From the NCBI RefSeq assembly GCF_046195335.1, contig NZ_CP176093.1: DNA of 64,000 nucleotides; one strand, given 5' to 3'. Under the pieces are notes generated by a model. The model was given only the letters and a program-made list of their open reading frames with translations, was not told where the DNA came from and did not search any database. Each line of letters begins with the position of its first letter. The stretch's first letter is position 1. This document shows positions 18,013 through 27,092 of the stretch, in pieces. A program made the translations under genes and the position numbers. The DNA is from Methanospirillum lacunae. GTDB taxonomy: Archaea; Halobacteriota; Methanomicrobia; Methanomicrobiales; Methanospirillaceae.

Positions 18013-18534
18013 TTATCTCCATCTGGGGAGAGTGCTGGTGAACTGGCTCACCATCTGCTCTGCTTTGTTGACCGGCATGCCATACTCACTGGCAAACATT
18101 GTTGCATATTTTTTGATCATGGTCTCAAAAGTTAGGTCAGGTTCAGTGAATGCTCCATTCTGATAACAGTAGGTACAATACCTGGTGCTTGGGGTTCCAT
18201 CCTTCTCAGTCCCGGCATCATGATCTGAAACAAGAGGCATTCCACAGCTCTCGCATGATGGGATTACTCTCCCGCTCCAGCGGACCAGATTCTGAATCTG
18301 CATTCTGCTAAGTTCTATTGCCTTATCAAGGGGCATTTCGTACATCTTTGAGATGATTTCCCCTGCTTTTTCAGACATTTGTTCTACTGTTGCGGTTGGA
18401 TCAGTAAATTCTCCATTCTGGTAGCAGTAGGTACAATACTGTGTTGATGGTGTTCCATCTGATTCAGTGCCTAGATCTGAAGGTGACATAAGTGGCATTC
18501 CACAGCTCTGGCAGACTCCGGGTATAGTGCTCAT
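18013..18534 (-). CDS. Protein with two tandem zinc-ribbon modules
   Basis: This is a 173-residue soluble protein made of two copies of one module. Each copy has CxSCGMPL, then a Gly/Thr/Asp-rich segment ending in YCTYCYQNG, then a helical tail of about 45 residues. The Cys pairs fit the Zn_ribbon_2 (PF12674) type. The two ribbons are nearly the same, so the gene arose by internal duplication. The upstream VOC gene overlaps the longest frame (TTG at 18591) by four bases, which favours an operon; I prefer the ATG at 18534 because it directly precedes the first ribbon. The function is unknown. Confidence 0.75.
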   Translation of the reverse strand: MSTIPGVCQSCGMPLMSPSDLGTESDGTPSTQYCTYCYQNGEFTDPTATVEQMSEKAGEIISKMYEMPLDKAIELSRMQIQNLVRWSGRVIPSCESCGMPLVSDHDAGTEKDGTPSTRYCTYCYQNGAFTEPDLTFETMIKKYATMFASEYGMPVNKAEQMVSQFTSTLPRWR

Positions 18535-18587
18535 GATATCGTCTTTGTTTTTAATGGTGAAATGTTCTTCTCTATGCTCTAGCGTGG

Positions 18588-19064
18588 TCAATTCTGCTTT
18601 AGAACTTCCCTAATTATCTCGACAGGCATAAATGTCAGGTCAGCAACCTCTTCAGGTGTGTGTCCTTCCCGTGCAATTCTTCTGATCACCTCTTCCATGG
18701 ACTCTCCAACCTCGATCAGATGATCATCAGGATCAAAGAACCGCACAGTTCTCTGCTGCCAGGGAGTATTCTCGATCGGGTGGAGCAGTCTTACTCCTCT
18801 GCTTGTTATTTTATTGAAGAAGGCATCGATCTCATCGGTATCAAAGTAGATCTCCTGAGCCGGCCTCTCTGGTGGCTCTGAGATCCCTGCTCCTTTGTAC
18901 AGGAGTCCTGATGCAAACGCCCGGTCCCAGAGTGATATTCCTCCAATGAAGGTTGTTAATCCCTCGATCTCGAGTTCTATAGTAAGATCAAAGAGTTCCT
19001 GGTAAAATGTGCGGCTAATATCCATGTCCTTACAGATTAAAACCACTGAATGATACTTGATCAC
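18588..19064 (-). CDS. VOC-superfamily (glyoxalase/bleomycin-resistance-like) protein
   Basis: This is a 158-residue protein with the paired beta-alpha-beta-beta-beta fold of the vicinal-oxygen-chelate family (about 1-120): a start motif KYHSVVLICKDMDISRTFY, a central EIYFDTDEID strand and FFDPDDHLIEVGE at the end, with His5 and the late Glu as likely metal ligands. A C-terminal helical tail of about 35 residues resembles a short DNA-binding-like or capping region but is not diagnostic. The substrate cannot be told. It probably shares a transcript with the tandem zinc-ribbon gene. Confidence 0.8.
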   Translation of the reverse strand: MIKYHSVVLICKDMDISRTFYQELFDLTIELEIEGLTTFIGGISLWDRAFASGLLYKGAGISEPPERPAQEIYFDTDEIDAFFNKITSRGVRLLHPIENTPWQQRTVRFFDPDDHLIEVGESMEEVIRRIAREGHTPEEVADLTFMPVEIIREVLKQN

Positions 19065-19342
19065 AATTATTCCTCTCGATGAACCAGGCTTTAGATCCGG
19101 TTCTTACGGAGAGTTTCCCTGTATGGTATAAATAGATTTGATAAATCGTGCGAAAGTAATCAGTTTTTTTATTCGATTATACAGATATTTTCCGAGGGGT
19201 GTTATTTTATGGATTGTTCTAGAACAGTAGTTCTGTCTTTCATAATTGGCAATGGTTGCGGGTATCTGGGTGGATAATTGTCACTTGACATAAACAATCA
19301 CAAACCTTAACTCCCATCTCTCCAAGAATTTTCAGGACAATC

Positions 19343-19906
19343 ATGATTAAAAAGATAAACCAGCATATCGAGGAGGATTTTGAAGCCAAGGTTCTGAACC
19401 CAATCGAGTACTGGCTATGGAAGTTCCGATATATTGCTCTACTTGCTGTTTTTTTCTGTGCGTTTGCTTCCATTGCACTTTTTATTATGGGAACAATGGA
19501 AATTCTTACTCCGGTAAAAGAGATCATCATCACGACCCCGGGTATTCTCACAAATCATGAGCAGATAAGTAATGAGAATATTTTAAAGGATTTTATCGGG
19601 GCTCTTGATCTCTATCTGATTGCGGTCTTCTTCCTGATTTTTAGTTTTGGTCTGTATGAATTAATCATTTCAAAGATTGACATCGCTCATGACTCAACTG
19701 ATGATGTAGATCATCCACTCCTGCAGATATCCTCGCTTGATGAACTCAAGAGCAAGATCATCAAGGTTATCATCATCATCCTCATTGTCGCATTCTTCAA
19801 GAACGTTATCTCAATGAAGATGCTTGCGGTATCAGATGCATTCATGCTTGCTCTGGCAATTCTTGCACTTTGTATCGGCTCATACTTCCTGACAAAAGCG
19901 CATTAA
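19343..19906 (+). CDS. YqhA-family (UPF0114) membrane protein
   Basis: This is a 187-residue membrane protein with four hydrophobic segments (about residues 32-52, 88-108, 135-153 and 160-182). The pattern, including the conserved region FSFGLYELIISKID and the following SLDELKSKI, matches the YqhA/UPF0114 family. The function of the family is unknown. The gene is alone, with a 278-base upstream gap, and is convergent with the UV endonuclease gene. Confidence 0.8.
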   Translation: MIKKINQHIEEDFEAKVLNPIEYWLWKFRYIALLAVFFCAFASIALFIMGTMEILTPVKEIIITTPGILTNHEQISNENILKDFIGALDLYLIAVFFLIFSFGLYELIISKIDIAHDSTDDVDHPLLQISSLDELKSKIIKVIIIILIVAFFKNVISMKMLAVSDAFMLALAILALCIGSYFLTKAH

Positions 19907-19961
19907 TACAGGAGCCTCTTTTTTTGCCTGGTAAATTACTGATAATTTTACTTTGAGGCGA

Positions 19962-20852
19962 TCATATAAACCGCGGATCTGATTCCGCTATCATTATCGC
20001 TTCAATAGCACTCTTCTCTTTATCTTTGATCTCAAGCATAATATCGATATCATGTGGACTTGAAAATGCAAGGAATCTTTTAAAATCATCTGGATCGATA
20101 TGCTCTATATGACTCCCCACTCGTTTTTCCAGATGTTGTGAGCTATAATCTATCATTGGTATTCCATCGCTCTTCTTCCAGGTTTTGCCTGTTAATTTCA
20201 GCATCTCATCTGCTCTTTCACCGGTGTTGTGGCAGGTGTGGTGAAAGACATCAAAGAGGATCGGAATGCCGGTCTCTTCATGTATTTCGAGACAGTCTGT
20301 AGCAGTAAACCGTTGATCATCGTTCTCAACAACAAGACGTTTCTGTAAAGCTGGATCAAGCATCTCATAAACACCGATGAATCTTGAGATTCCTGCCTTC
20401 GCATCTCCATATACACCACCGACATGGAGTTGGATCTTGGCAGTACTATCCAGATTCATGATGTCAAGTAGAGCAGCATGATACATTAGTTCGTCAATGC
20501 TACGGGAAACCACCTTTTCATTAGGAGAATTTAGAACAATAAACTGGTCCGGATGCATTGATATTCGAATTCCAGTATTACTAATGAACTCTCCAATTTC
20601 TTTGAGTCTATCCTTAAAATGCTCTTTCCAGGGATATGTGCAGATTGGATGTGATGCAAATGGGATAATGTCTGATGTGATCCTGAAAAACCGGATCCTA
20701 TGCTCCAGATTCCATGCAAGGATTCTCTCAAGACACATGAGGTTATCTGATACAGAAGAGATCATCCTCTCTTCAGAGTATGATTTAAGCCTGAATGTTC
20801 TTCCTGAACTGCAACCGATTCCTCTGTTGATACAGGGATATCCAATCTTCAT
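19962..20852 (-). CDS. uvsE: UV DNA damage endonuclease (UvsE/UVDE)
   Basis: This is a 296-residue TIM-barrel endonuclease that nicks DNA 5' of UV photoproducts and starts alternative excision repair. Family motifs are present: the N-terminal KIGYPCINRGIGC, SMHPDQF, LHVGGVYGD, VVENDD, DVFHHTCH and the late MLEIKDKE, which supply the three-metal site. The ATG at 20852 matches the usual family start. In-frame starts at 20912 and 20960 would add 20-36 residues not expected in the family. It is divergent from the F390 synthetase gene. Confidence 0.93.
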   Translation of the reverse strand: MKIGYPCINRGIGCSSGRTFRLKSYSEERMISSVSDNLMCLERILAWNLEHRIRFFRITSDIIPFASHPICTYPWKEHFKDRLKEIGEFISNTGIRISMHPDQFIVLNSPNEKVVSRSIDELMYHAALLDIMNLDSTAKIQLHVGGVYGDAKAGISRFIGVYEMLDPALQKRLVVENDDQRFTATDCLEIHEETGIPILFDVFHHTCHNTGERADEMLKLTGKTWKKSDGIPMIDYSSQHLEKRVGSHIEHIDPDDFKRFLAFSSPHDIDIMLEIKDKEKSAIEAIMIAESDPRFI

Positions 20853-20980
20853 ATGGTATGTTCTACAGGATCTCTGCCTTTCCAGGTAATGAACAAGAGC
20901 CTGAGTACTCATGATATATATTGGAAGTACTATACACACAGCAACGGGATAAGGAAGCAAGAGAGGAGTGAACTGATTAT

Positions 20981-22336
20981 ATGGGAATAAATGGCTATTA
21001 CCGCGAGTCTGTGGAGACGATGGACCGGGGGAGTCTTGATGAACTGATCGAAGAGAGGCTCCATTATACGGTTATGTATGCAAATGAACACTCTCCATTC
21101 TACCGGAAATGGTTCAAAACCCATCATATCGATCCGGATTCCATCAGGTGCCATGAAGATCTCCTCTCACTTCCTATAATATCTGGAGCAGACATAAGGA
21201 CCCATCAGCCCCCCAATCAAAATGAGTTTGGATTTAAAAGTGTATCCTGGGATAGTGTCTTTACCGTTCATGAAACAAGTGGCACGAGCGGGGTACCAAA
21301 AAGTTACTTTCTTACATGGAATGACTGGCAACGATTTGCGGAAAAATATGCCCGGTCATTTGTATCCCAGGGAATAGGTCCCGGTGACAGGATCATTATC
21401 TGTGCATCATATGGGATGAATGTGGGTGCCAATACCATGACACTTGCAGCACGTGATATTGGTTTTACAATTATCCCGACAGGAAAGTGCACCTTCCCAC
21501 TTAGGGTTATCACAAACTATCATCCAACAGGAATTGTCGGTAGTGTTTTCAAATTTTTACGGCTTGCAGACAAGATGAAAGCTGAAGGGATCAGACCTGA
21601 AGAGTCAGGAATTCAGAGACTGATCATCGGCGGCGAGGCGTATGCTGAAGAATCAAAGGCATATCTCCGGGATCTGTGGGGGTGTGATGTATACAACACC
21701 TATGGCAGCACAGAAGGCACGATGTGTGGTGAATGTACTGCCCGGCAGGGTCTGCATGTTCCAGAAGACCTGGTACACATGGACATATACGATGACAGGA
21801 TGAAAAATTTTGTTAAAGATGGTGAATGTGGGCGGATTGTTCTGACAACCCTTATTCCTGAAGGCGAATTATGTGGGACGATCCTGTTGAACTATGATAC
21901 TGAAGATACCACTGTTATAATATCCCGGGATACCTGTGCCTGTGGCAGAACTCACATGAGGATATATAGCCCGCAGCGTGAAGCTGAAACCTTCTGGATC
22001 CAGGGTGCCCCGTTGAACCGGGTTGATATTGAACGTGGAGTTTTTCAAAGGGAGAATATGGAGTATCTCACCGGAGAGTATGAATCGTTTATTTATTTTG
22101 ATGAGGAGCATGATACGACTCTGCTACGGGTGAATGTGGAGAGTAAACATCCCGAAAAACCTGAGCACGATCTGATCTCTGAAAATTTTATCAAATCATT
22201 TTTCGCTGGAAAACCCGGGCTTATTAATCCGTATCAGGAAGGCCTGTTATCGATAGCATGCCACATCACCCCTCCGGGTGGGCTTGAGTCAGCTGCACTA
22301 TCCGGGCGTCCTAAGCGGCTTGTAGACCGGAGATAA
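20981..22336 (+). CDS. ftsA: Coenzyme F390 synthetase homologue (phenylacetate-CoA ligase family)
   Basis: This is a 451-residue adenylate-forming enzyme. The AMP-binding signature TSGTSGVPKS, the GGEAY motif and the YGSTEG motif are intact. A Cys-rich segment (TMCGECTARQG and DTCACGRTH) is like that of F390 synthetases, which transfer AMP or GMP to coenzyme F420 when methanogens meet oxygen. Paralogues in this family activate aromatic acids, so the F420 substrate is likely but not certain. The gene is monocistronic, and its nearness to fprA (3.4 kb) fits an F420/oxygen theme. Confidence 0.8.
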   Translation: MGINGYYRESVETMDRGSLDELIEERLHYTVMYANEHSPFYRKWFKTHHIDPDSIRCHEDLLSLPIISGADIRTHQPPNQNEFGFKSVSWDSVFTVHETSGTSGVPKSYFLTWNDWQRFAEKYARSFVSQGIGPGDRIIICASYGMNVGANTMTLAARDIGFTIIPTGKCTFPLRVITNYHPTGIVGSVFKFLRLADKMKAEGIRPEESGIQRLIIGGEAYAEESKAYLRDLWGCDVYNTYGSTEGTMCGECTARQGLHVPEDLVHMDIYDDRMKNFVKDGECGRIVLTTLIPEGELCGTILLNYDTEDTTVIISRDTCACGRTHMRIYSPQREAETFWIQGAPLNRVDIERGVFQRENMEYLTGEYESFIYFDEEHDTTLLRVNVESKHPEKPEHDLISENFIKSFFAGKPGLINPYQEGLLSIACHITPPGGLESAALSGRPKRLVDRR

Positions 22337-22378
22337 AAAAGGTAGGAACCTGAGATTTTATAAATCCCATGTCGGGTT

Positions 22379-24070
22379 TTACCCGTCCAGGTTCTGTCCT
22401 GTGTAAATCCCTGAGCCAACTAACCAATCATCTCCGGCAGGAGTGACATAGCAGAGTTTTAATTCGTTCTTTTTAGTGTCCGGGTTTCCATATACCACGT
22501 ACACATATCCTCCGCCCCTCTTTGCTGCATCTATTTCCATTCTGATGATCTGACATCCAAACTGATCGGTGTAATCTGACCGGTTTGTTCCTATCAATTC
22601 TGGCTGGTGTGGAAGAGCAAGAGTTGTCCCGTCGTACCCATATGCAAATATATAGTCTCCTCCGTCAGCATATGTACCGTTAATATCATTGAAATCAGCA
22701 ATTGCCTTCTCTTTTCCGATATCATCTGCATGCATTGCAGCTTTTTTTACCCGCGTATTGAGGTCACTAAGGTTTTGTGGTGATATTGAGGCCTGAATCT
22801 GGGGTATATAGATCCCTGATCCGATAAACCAGCTGTCATCAACGGGTTTCACCTGGAAAAGTTTCAGCATCGGGGTGTAATTTTCTGCAGGATTCGGATA
22901 CACAAAGTAGAGATAACCGCCACCATCACTGGCACGATCAATCATTGCAGGAAGGATCGAAAATCCATTTACATCGGTGAGGTTCATCCGGTTCTTCCCG
23001 ATAAATCCCTGCTGAAAAGGAAGAGCAAGGGCTGTACCATTCATGTCATATGCAAAGATGTACCGATCTCCTGTTACGAACGGCCCTGACTGGTTATTAA
23101 ATACAGATAGAACTTCCTTCTTTCCATGATTTTTAGCATAATCTGTTGCATTTTCCATATATTCGGTGAGTGAGAGAATTGAACTGTTCAGGTCCTCGGT
23201 TTTTTCTGTCGTGATATTAATCTTAAGATTTTTGACAGGTTCAGAATCACCAATATCACTGATTACAACGATTCTCCATTGCTGTCCATCAAATTCAAGG
23301 GTATCCCAGATCGCTTCCCGTGGGACTTTTTTATTCCAGTTCTGGTTCCAGAACTGATATGAAGATGTGCCTGCTCTCTGTGATGTGATATTAATTGCAG
23401 CCTGGTGAAGAGTTGGTTCAGCGTACAGAGGATCAGAAATTGCATCACGCCCGATCTCTTCCTCATTGGTTTCGTATACAATGAGTCCGTTTGGCTGAAG
23501 GATCATGATATCATACCTGCTCTGCTCTACCGCAGGAATGATGTACTGCCTGAGAAATTCTTCAGGTCTGAATGTTAGATCAGTATATCCCAGGTAATTC
23601 TTCTCTGGTGAAAAGATTGGATAACTGAGTGATACTCCATAAAATCCCTCTGTGAGAAGGAATATGTCACTAAGTACCGGCCTCTTCTTTTTATTTGCTG
23701 TTATAACTGCAGTATCATTTAGAGACATACCCACAAGATTCTGGTACTCAGCCGGTGCTGCAGCTGTGACCAGTCCTGAAGGTAAAATCACGAGTGATGA
23801 ATGGGCGAAAGGAATTGCAGACACCTTGTCATTCAGAACTGTTGAAACATACTCACCTTCAAGTGTGCCGTTTGAGAATGTTTTAGCGCTCTTCTCATTT
23901 GCACGTTCGACATCTTCAAGGCCGCTGGTTATCTCATCAGATATTTTTCCGATAAGATTCTTCATATCCTGATGCCTTGAATCATTAACTGCATTATTCT
24001 GCTCTGCTCCTGCCATAACCAACAGAAGGTAGACGATCAGCAGGCATAGGAGGATCTTAATCCCTCTCAT
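22379..24070 (-). CDS. Exported protein with three Cache-type sensor modules
   Basis: This is a protein of about 563 residues with an N-terminal signal segment (about 4-22) and no later membrane segment or output domain, so it is exported or anchored by the signal. Residues about 30-270 form a dCache-like domain (MILQPNGLIVYETNEEEIGRD). Two related single-Cache modules follow (about 290-425 and 430-560), each with a GDYIFAYDMNGTALALP-like motif and an SWFIGSGIY ending. It should bind small ligands outside the cell. The ATG at 24070 and a GTG at 24079 are both possible; TATAAA lies about 20 bases before the GTG. A cheW-receptor operon lies just upstream, which hints at a link to chemotaxis. 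Confidence 0.82.
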   Translation of the reverse strand: MRGIKILLCLLIVYLLLVMAGAEQNNAVNDSRHQDMKNLIGKISDEITSGLEDVERANEKSAKTFSNGTLEGEYVSTVLNDKVSAIPFAHSSLVILPSGLVTAAAPAEYQNLVGMSLNDTAVITANKKKRPVLSDIFLLTEGFYGVSLSYPIFSPEKNYLGYTDLTFRPEEFLRQYIIPAVEQSRYDIMILQPNGLIVYETNEEEIGRDAISDPLYAEPTLHQAAINITSQRAGTSSYQFWNQNWNKKVPREAIWDTLEFDGQQWRIVVISDIGDSEPVKNLKINITTEKTEDLNSSILSLTEYMENATDYAKNHGKKEVLSVFNNQSGPFVTGDRYIFAYDMNGTALALPFQQGFIGKNRMNLTDVNGFSILPAMIDRASDGGGYLYFVYPNPAENYTPMLKLFQVKPVDDSWFIGSGIYIPQIQASISPQNLSDLNTRVKKAAMHADDIGKEKAIADFNDINGTYADGGDYIFAYGYDGTTLALPHQPELIGTNRSDYTDQFGCQIIRMEIDAAKRGGGYVYVVYGNPDTKKNELKLCYVTPAGDDWLVGSGIYTGQNLDG

Positions 24071-24155
24071 ACAAGTCACTGGGATGACATCGCTTTATAA
24101 TCCATCGGATACGTCGTGGAAAAGAAAAATAGCATCGCTCTTAAAAAAAGGAAAT

Positions 24156-24683
24156 TTAGGGGCTTATTCCGCCGGCCTGTTTGATCAAACCACAGATATC
24201 GATCCAGATCACCAGTTCCTTCTTACTCTCTCCCCTCTCTCCAACTTCTTTCTTGATGACACCAAGGATATATGACTCGTCACCTGCCCCATGTGAGTTC
24301 TGATCGATATCAGCAACAGAAACTGTGAGCACTGAAGTGACCTCATCAACGACAACCCCTGTTTTGCCATCTGTTACCGATTCGTCAAGAACGATAAACC
24401 TGAGATCTTCGCTATTATTGTCTCCGCCTTTTTTAATTTTGAGCAGGTGGCGGAGATCAACGATGGTTGTGATCTCACCACGCAGATCTATGATCCCCCT
24501 GATATACGAGGATGCGTGAGGAAGGGGAGTTATTTTGCTCGCTTCTACGATTTCCCTGACATCAAAGAGGTTTACTGCGAACTTATCTTCACCGATAAGA
24601 AATTCAACAACCTGTACTTCATCGTTACCGGCAGCTGTCCCTAAACTGCCTGAACCGTTTTGCTGACTTGCTGCAATTGCCAT
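24156..24683 (-). CDS. cheW: CheW chemotaxis coupling protein
   Basis: This is a 175-residue CheW. After a Gly/Ser-rich N-terminal tail of about 20 residues, the core follows: VEFLIGEDKFAVNLFDVREIV, then SSYIRGIIDLRGEITTIVDLR and GVVVDEVTSVL. CheW links receptors to the CheA kinase. GAGGAG stands just before the ATG. The gene lies 13 bases after the PAS-receptor gene on the same strand, so they are one operon and this CheW probably serves that receptor. No cheA is in the window. Confidence 0.95.
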   Translation of the reverse strand: MAIAASQQNGSGSLGTAAGNDEVQVVEFLIGEDKFAVNLFDVREIVEASKITPLPHASSYIRGIIDLRGEITTIVDLRHLLKIKKGGDNNSEDLRFIVLDESVTDGKTGVVVDEVTSVLTVSVADIDQNSHGAGDESYILGVIKKEVGERGESKKELVIWIDICGLIKQAGGISP

Positions 24684-24696
24684 TTCTCCTCACTCA

Positions 24697-26895
24697 TTAG
24701 ACCTGAAACCGTGCTAGTTCTCTGGCTACCTGTTCGATATTGGATGACACTTCAGATATTACTTTTTCGATCTGTGCAATAGATGAAGATGCCTCCTCTG
24801 TTGCTGCTGCAGAGTCTACTGCCTGTCTGGTAGTCTCCTGAAGCAAGGAGGCAAGTTCGTTAATACTGGCTGTAATCTCTTCAACCGACGCAGCCTGTTC
24901 TTCAGATGTTGCAGCAACCCCTGTTACATTTGTTGAGATATCTGCAACCGATTCAGCGATCACCTTAAAGGCATTCAATGTCTCTGCAAGGGCTACATCT
25001 CCTTCTTTGACGATGGCTCCTGCTTCAGTTACCGCTTCTGCAGCCTTTACAGACTTATCTTGCAGGGATCTGATCATGTCTGCAATGTTCTCAGCAGATT
25101 TCCGCGAGTCCTGTGCTAGTGATTTGACCTCTGCTGCAACCACCGCAAATCCCCGGCCAGCTTCACCAGCACGTGCAGCTTCGATTGCTGCATTAAGAGC
25201 AAGGAGGTTTGTCTGGTTTGCAATATCTGTGATAACATTCACGATCTTGCCGATCTGATCCATCTGTGCCTTGATATCCTGAAAGATAAGTTCAACCTGA
25301 CTTGAGTTTTTAGATATCCCAACCATCACCTCTTCAGCCTTTTTTGCGAGATCTACTCCAAGTTGGCTCTTCTCATCAGCATCGGTTGCGAGTCTGGCAA
25401 CAGACTCACTTCGGACAGCAATGTCTGATACGGTCCGGTTTAGATCCTCCATGGCATTCAGGATCTGTTTCACCCCGTCTTCTCCCTGTTCTGCGTTGTG
25501 TCCGACGATATTCGAACTCTCGGCCAGGAGATTTGTTCCATTAGTTACTTCCTTTGCACTTGCTGTGAGTTCTTCTGTCGCAGCAGATATCTCCCCGACC
25601 TTCTTGCTAAAAACCTGGAACGGTGTTACAACAGTATCAAGTACCTGGTTTATGCCTCGTGCTATCTCGAAATAATCACCAGTATAATGATCCTGATGAG
25701 TTCTTGAGGTTAGATCTCCTTTTTCTGCTGCAAGGGCAACCTGAATAATCTCATCAATTGCATGTTTCTGATGTGTAATATCATTGTACACGGTCAGAAC
25801 GTTGTATACTGTTCCCTCCTCATCAATAAGTGGAATATTATGCCTCTCAACAGTCTTCTCGCCAGAAGGAAATCTTATTGTGGCCTCTCCCTGACTGGGT
25901 TTTTTTGTCCTGAAGGTATCTGAAACACTGTCCCCTGATTGTTTCACATATTGGAAATCTTTGATGGTGATTGTCCCAATATCACGTTTATCAAAACCCA
26001 TGAGTTTTAAAGCGGCCGGGTTCATCTCCACAACTTTCAGATCCGGATTCCACAGGATGAAGGGAAATGGATTGTCAAAAATAATAGTTTCTGAACGACG
26101 TTGCAGGATCTGGTTCTCACGTGTATGTTTACGCTCCTCGGTTACGTCAATGTAAACACCAAAGGCAGATGTTACATCCCCTTTTTGGTCGATGAGTGGA
26201 ATCGTATTTCCAACAAGTTCTTTCCTGCCACTTGGAAAGTCAACGACTAACTCTGCCTTTCCCCTCTTCTTCTCCTGAATTGCTGATTTTGATCCAGTTC
26301 CGGATAAACTGATGACATTTATATCTGATATCTTCATCCTGAGTAACTGTTCTTTTGTAAAACCGGAGAGTTCGGTGAATGCAACATTTGCATGCTGTAT
26401 CTCAAATGCTGAGTTGAACTGGAGGATCGGAAGCGGGTTCTGATCAATAATAGAATCTGCCTGCTGCTGTATTTTTTTTATCTCGGTAATATCGTTATAC
26501 ACAGCGAGTATCTTATCTATATTTCCTGAATTGTCCAGAATCGGTATTGTATGTCTGATCCAGGTGACAATTCCTGAAGGAAACTGAAAGGTTGCCTCTC
26601 CAATTTTCGCCTTCCTGTCTTTGAGGGTCTCTGCGAGTCCTTCCCCTTTCTTATCAAGGTAAATAAAATCGTGAAGAGTTGCAGAGATACTCTTCTCTCT
26701 ACTCCACCCGGTAGCTTTGATAAATGCATCATTCACGTCAATGACTTTCAGTTCACTGTTCCAGATGAGTATGGGATTTGGATTTTGAGTGAAGATAAAT
26801 TCTGACTCATCCTTATGAGATTTAAGTTCCTCTATCTCCTGTCTCATCCTCTCTATCTCACCTCTCTGACCTGTATCATCGTTCGATTCGTTCAC
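24697..26895 (-). CDS. Soluble methyl-accepting chemotaxis protein with three PAS domains
   Basis: This is a 732-residue receptor without membrane segments. Three PAS domains (about 30-150, 155-275 and 280-390) each start with an NP-P-L/F-W/QF pattern, as in QNPNPILIWN. A HAMP-like linker (about 395-455) leads to the receptor signalling domain (about 475-732), with the tip motif NLLALNAAIEAARAGEAGRG. PAS domains often bind haem, flavin or small ligands, so an internal redox or energy signal is plausible. The GTG at 26895 is chosen because GGGGGT lies six bases upstream; the longer frame from 26931 lacks such a site. It is co-transcribed with cheW. Confidence 0.93.
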   Translation of the reverse strand: MNESNDDTGQRGEIERMRQEIEELKSHKDESEFIFTQNPNPILIWNSELKVIDVNDAFIKATGWSREKSISATLHDFIYLDKKGEGLAETLKDRKAKIGEATFQFPSGIVTWIRHTIPILDNSGNIDKILAVYNDITEIKKIQQQADSIIDQNPLPILQFNSAFEIQHANVAFTELSGFTKEQLLRMKISDINVISLSGTGSKSAIQEKKRGKAELVVDFPSGRKELVGNTIPLIDQKGDVTSAFGVYIDVTEERKHTRENQILQRRSETIIFDNPFPFILWNPDLKVVEMNPAALKLMGFDKRDIGTITIKDFQYVKQSGDSVSDTFRTKKPSQGEATIRFPSGEKTVERHNIPLIDEEGTVYNVLTVYNDITHQKHAIDEIIQVALAAEKGDLTSRTHQDHYTGDYFEIARGINQVLDTVVTPFQVFSKKVGEISAATEELTASAKEVTNGTNLLAESSNIVGHNAEQGEDGVKQILNAMEDLNRTVSDIAVRSESVARLATDADEKSQLGVDLAKKAEEVMVGISKNSSQVELIFQDIKAQMDQIGKIVNVITDIANQTNLLALNAAIEAARAGEAGRGFAVVAAEVKSLAQDSRKSAENIADMIRSLQDKSVKAAEAVTEAGAIVKEGDVALAETLNAFKVIAESVADISTNVTGVAATSEEQAASVEEITASINELASLLQETTRQAVDSAAATEEASSSIAQIEKVISEVSSNIEQVARELARFQV

Positions 26896-27092
26896 TTCAT
26901 ACCCCCAATATTTGTTAGCTACTATCCTCACCTGATAGATGTAATATCTTGCGGTTATGTTCCAGTCTTAAAGGTTTTCCTTTCTTCCACCCGTAATGCT
27001 TTTCTTATCTGCTGGATTATTATCAATAATAGTAATCCAAAAAAATATTTACCTGGAAGAGTTGTTGCGATCACGTTTCCCGGGGTGCCTTA

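Noticed and set aside
17926..18135. 69-residue plus-strand frame after fprA
   Set aside because: More than half is antisense to the zinc-ribbon gene, and the start has no SD or TATA support.
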